Part shown: positions 5,171 to 6,173 of the stretch, one piece after another
Layout: each line of letters opens with the position of its first letter
Numbering within the stretch: the first letter of the stretch is position 1
From: Bacillota bacterium
Lineage (GTDB): Bacteria; Bacillota; Clostridia; Christensenellales; CAG-138
Assembly: GCA_023409435.1 (NCBI GenBank)
Contig: JAEYHP010000169.1
Span: forward strand, 1 to 6,173
Direction: 5' to 3'
Length of the DNA stretch: 6,173 bases
The notes under the pieces: model-generated
The model's input: the letters and a program-made list of their open reading frames with translations, nothing else
The model's database searches: none
Told to the model about the DNA's origin: nothing
Position numbers and translations under genes: made by a program

Positions 5171-5707
5171 TTACACCGTGGTGTCGTGTTCCTGCTGCAA
5201 CACGGAGCCATACCGGAACACTTCGGACAGGACCACGAGGCAGATCGCAAGCAGGGCGCTTGCGGGGAACAATTGAAATTGAGGCTGAACAATCGGCGTT
5301 AGCCCGTTTTGAACGCTATAATCAAAAACGGATTGTGCAAGCCGATATACGTTCCATTGGCCGACATAGGACTGCGCAAGCGCCAATATGCCCATGACCA
5401 ACAGGCGCTTCGCGTTTTTCTCCGTGAACGGCGTACCCTGCTTCATGGAATTCAGCATTTGCTTTAGCAGCCACAAAAACGCCAAGCCAAGCAATACCCA
5501 TACGATAAGTATTCCCCATCCTATCTCCAGCCCCGATACAGGCAGGAAAACAAACCCTTCCACGCTGAGGCTCATTTCCGCCTGCGGCGCAAACAGACTG
5601 ATTCCAATGATTGCCGCCAATACGGCGACTCCAATCCAGAAGCCGATATTGACAAGGACGCGAATGATTTGAAAAGACTTTCTTTTGATTGGCGGTGTTT
5701 CGTTCAT
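5171..5707 (-). CDS. DUF2975 four-helix membrane protein
   Basis: A 178-residue integral membrane protein of the DUF2975 family, first gene of a two-gene unit with the HTH regulator. Four membrane helices are visible: residues ~14-38 (IIRVLVNIGFWIGVAVLAAI), ~62-81 (GILIVWVLLGLAFLWLL), ~102-118 (LLVMGILALAQSYVG) and ~147-164 (FPASALLAICLVVLSEVF). The loop between helices 2 and 3 holds GTPFTEKNAKRL (91-102), a mark of the family. The C terminus after helix 4 (RYGSVLQQEHDTTV) is like the usual cytoplasmic ending. The start is the ATG at 5705-5707, preceded by GGAGG 7 nt away; an upstream in-frame ATG at 5744-5746 is rejected because it lies before the promoter's start point. The function is unknown; the pairing suggests that it passes a membrane or small-molecule signal to the HTH protein. 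Confidence 0.92.
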   Translation of the reverse strand: MNETPPIKRKSFQIIRVLVNIGFWIGVAVLAAIIGISLFAPQAEMSLSVEGFVFLPVSGLEIGWGILIVWVLLGLAFLWLLKQMLNSMKQGTPFTEKNAKRLLVMGILALAQSYVGQWNVYRLAQSVFDYSVQNGLTPIVQPQFQLFPASALLAICLVVLSEVFRYGSVLQQEHDTTV

Positions 5708-5730
5708 AGTATCCCCTCCCTTTTCCTGAC

Positions 5731-5759
5731 AGTATATTCCTCGCATTCTCGTGTGTCAA
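5731..5759 (-). promoter_or_regulatory. Strong sigma-A promoter of the DUF2975/HTH operon
   Basis: On the - strand TTGACA (5759-5754, perfect -35) and TATACT (5736-5731, five of six matches) are 17 bp apart. Transcription should begin near 5724, only about 17 nt before the start codon, with the ribosome binding site just inside the transcript. Confidence 0.85.
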
Positions 5760-5760
5760 T

Positions 5761-5789
5761 AATTATTTATCGCTATACAATAAATAATT
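5761..5789. repeat. AT-rich inverted repeat directly upstream of the DUF2975 promoter
   Basis: AATTATTTAT (5761-5770) and ATAAATAATT (5780-5789) are perfect inverted copies of 10 bp with a 9-bp spacer. They abut the -35 element, with their centre about 50 bp upstream of the expected start. This is a plausible operator for the HTH protein, by position more likely an activator or autoregulatory site, or an AT-rich upstream element for RNA polymerase. Confidence 0.5.
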
Positions 5790-5816
5790 GTTTCAATTCA
5801 ATATAATTTTACACAC

Positions 5817-5850
5817 AAAAGCCGCCGCACAATTTTGTGCGGCGGCTTTT
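5817..5850 (-). terminator. Bidirectional-looking terminator after the alcohol dehydrogenase gene
   Basis: A GC-rich stem (GCCGCCGCAC at 5821-5830, complement at 5837-5846) is flanked by AAAA on one side and TTTT on the other, giving up to 14 pairs around a 6-nt loop. On the - strand it lies 14 nt after the dehydrogenase stop and ends in TTTTGTGT. The symmetric U-tracts would allow it to work in both directions, but no + strand gene runs into it. Confidence 0.9.
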
Positions 5851-5864
5851 CATACTTTGATCGA

Positions 5865-6173
5865 TCAGCGCGCCATGGTATAGATGTTGATCAAATCCTC
5901 CTCACCAATTGCGCGGAAGCCGTAAAGCGTACCAAAGCTCTGGTTGCATTTACGGGCCATTTCCTTAATCTGCCCGTCGGTGACCGCAACCCCAAGCTCG
6001 CTTATGGAGGTAGGCATTTCGACGGAGCGGAAGAACGCCTCCATCGCTTCGATACCCTTTAACGCGGTTGCCTTCGCGTCGCCGGTGTCAATAACGTCCA
6101 TCACGCGCACGGCAAATTGCTGGAAGCGTTCGGGCTTGACCTCAAACGCATAGCGCGCCCAGCTTCCCCACAC
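5865..6173 (-). CDS. Iron-containing alcohol dehydrogenase, C-terminal 102 residues (5' end outside window)
   Basis: The C-terminal part of a group III (iron-dependent) alcohol dehydrogenase, most like NAD(P)H-dependent butanol dehydrogenases (BdhA/YqdH type). Seen in order: WGSWARYAF, RFQQFAVRVMDV, a stretch around ALKGIEAMEAFFRSVEMPTSISELG, and the ending IGEEDLINIYTMAR. All are typical of the helical C-terminal domain. The nucleotide-binding domain and the His/Asp iron ligands are outside the window, so activity cannot be judged. The frame is open to the window edge; the first codon, GTG, is internal rather than a start. Likely role: reducing aldehydes to alcohols in fermentation (inferred). 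It ends at a strong terminator and is separate from the DUF2975 operon. Confidence 0.93.
   Translation of the reverse strand: MWGSWARYAFEVKPERFQQFAVRVMDVIDTGDAKATALKGIEAMEAFFRSVEMPTSISELGVAVTDGQIKEMARKCNQSFGTLYGFRAIGEEDLINIYTMAR

Noticed and set aside
1..6173. CRISPR array, tRNA or rRNA genes, phage genes
   Set aside because: No regularly spaced direct repeats, cloverleaf or rRNA segments, and no phage proteins were seen on either strand.

Overview
The window looks like chromosomal DNA of a moderately GC-rich, low-oxygen member of the Firmicutes (class Clostridia, perhaps Christensenellales-like). The reasons are a FeoB followed by a tiny Cys-rich FeoB-associated protein, strong AAGGAGG-type ribosome binding sites, an ECF sigma/DUF4179 pair, a DUF2975/YozG-type HTH pair and a butanol-dehydrogenase-like iron alcohol dehydrogenase. 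This is an inference from gene content; no rRNA or other marker gives the taxon.

Layout, + strand (1-3122). The 3' end of feoB (ferrous iron permease) is followed by a 49-residue FeoB-associated Cys-rich membrane protein and a strong terminator. A small DtxR/MntR-like winged-helix regulator comes next, with its own terminator. About 300 bp without a gene then precede enolase. This stretch is not empty. It holds a possible promoter and about 160 nt that fold into a closed multi-helix RNA. The 3' strand of the closing helix can pair instead with the enolase Shine-Dalgarno sequence. Enolase is complete, has all its catalytic residues, and ends at a 12-bp terminator hairpin.

Layout, - strand (3164-6173, read right to left). 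The window edge cuts an iron-dependent alcohol dehydrogenase, which ends at a strong terminator. A near-consensus sigma-A promoter with an AT-rich inverted repeat just upstream then drives a two-gene unit: a DUF2975 membrane protein and a 75-residue Cro/C1-type HTH regulator, closed by a terminator. Next is an ECF sigma factor preceded by a promoter that looks like an ECF promoter (TGAACC, 16 bp, CGTCTAA), suggesting autoregulation. It overlaps by one base a single-pass DUF4179 protein that is probably its anti-sigma or surface-sensing partner. That operon converges on enolase.

The genes fall into four unrelated modules: iron uptake and its regulator, glycolysis, envelope or signal sensing, and fermentation. 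The most unusual parts are the structured enolase leader RNA with its possible switch, and the DtxR-like regulator next to feoB that has lost the usual metal ligands.
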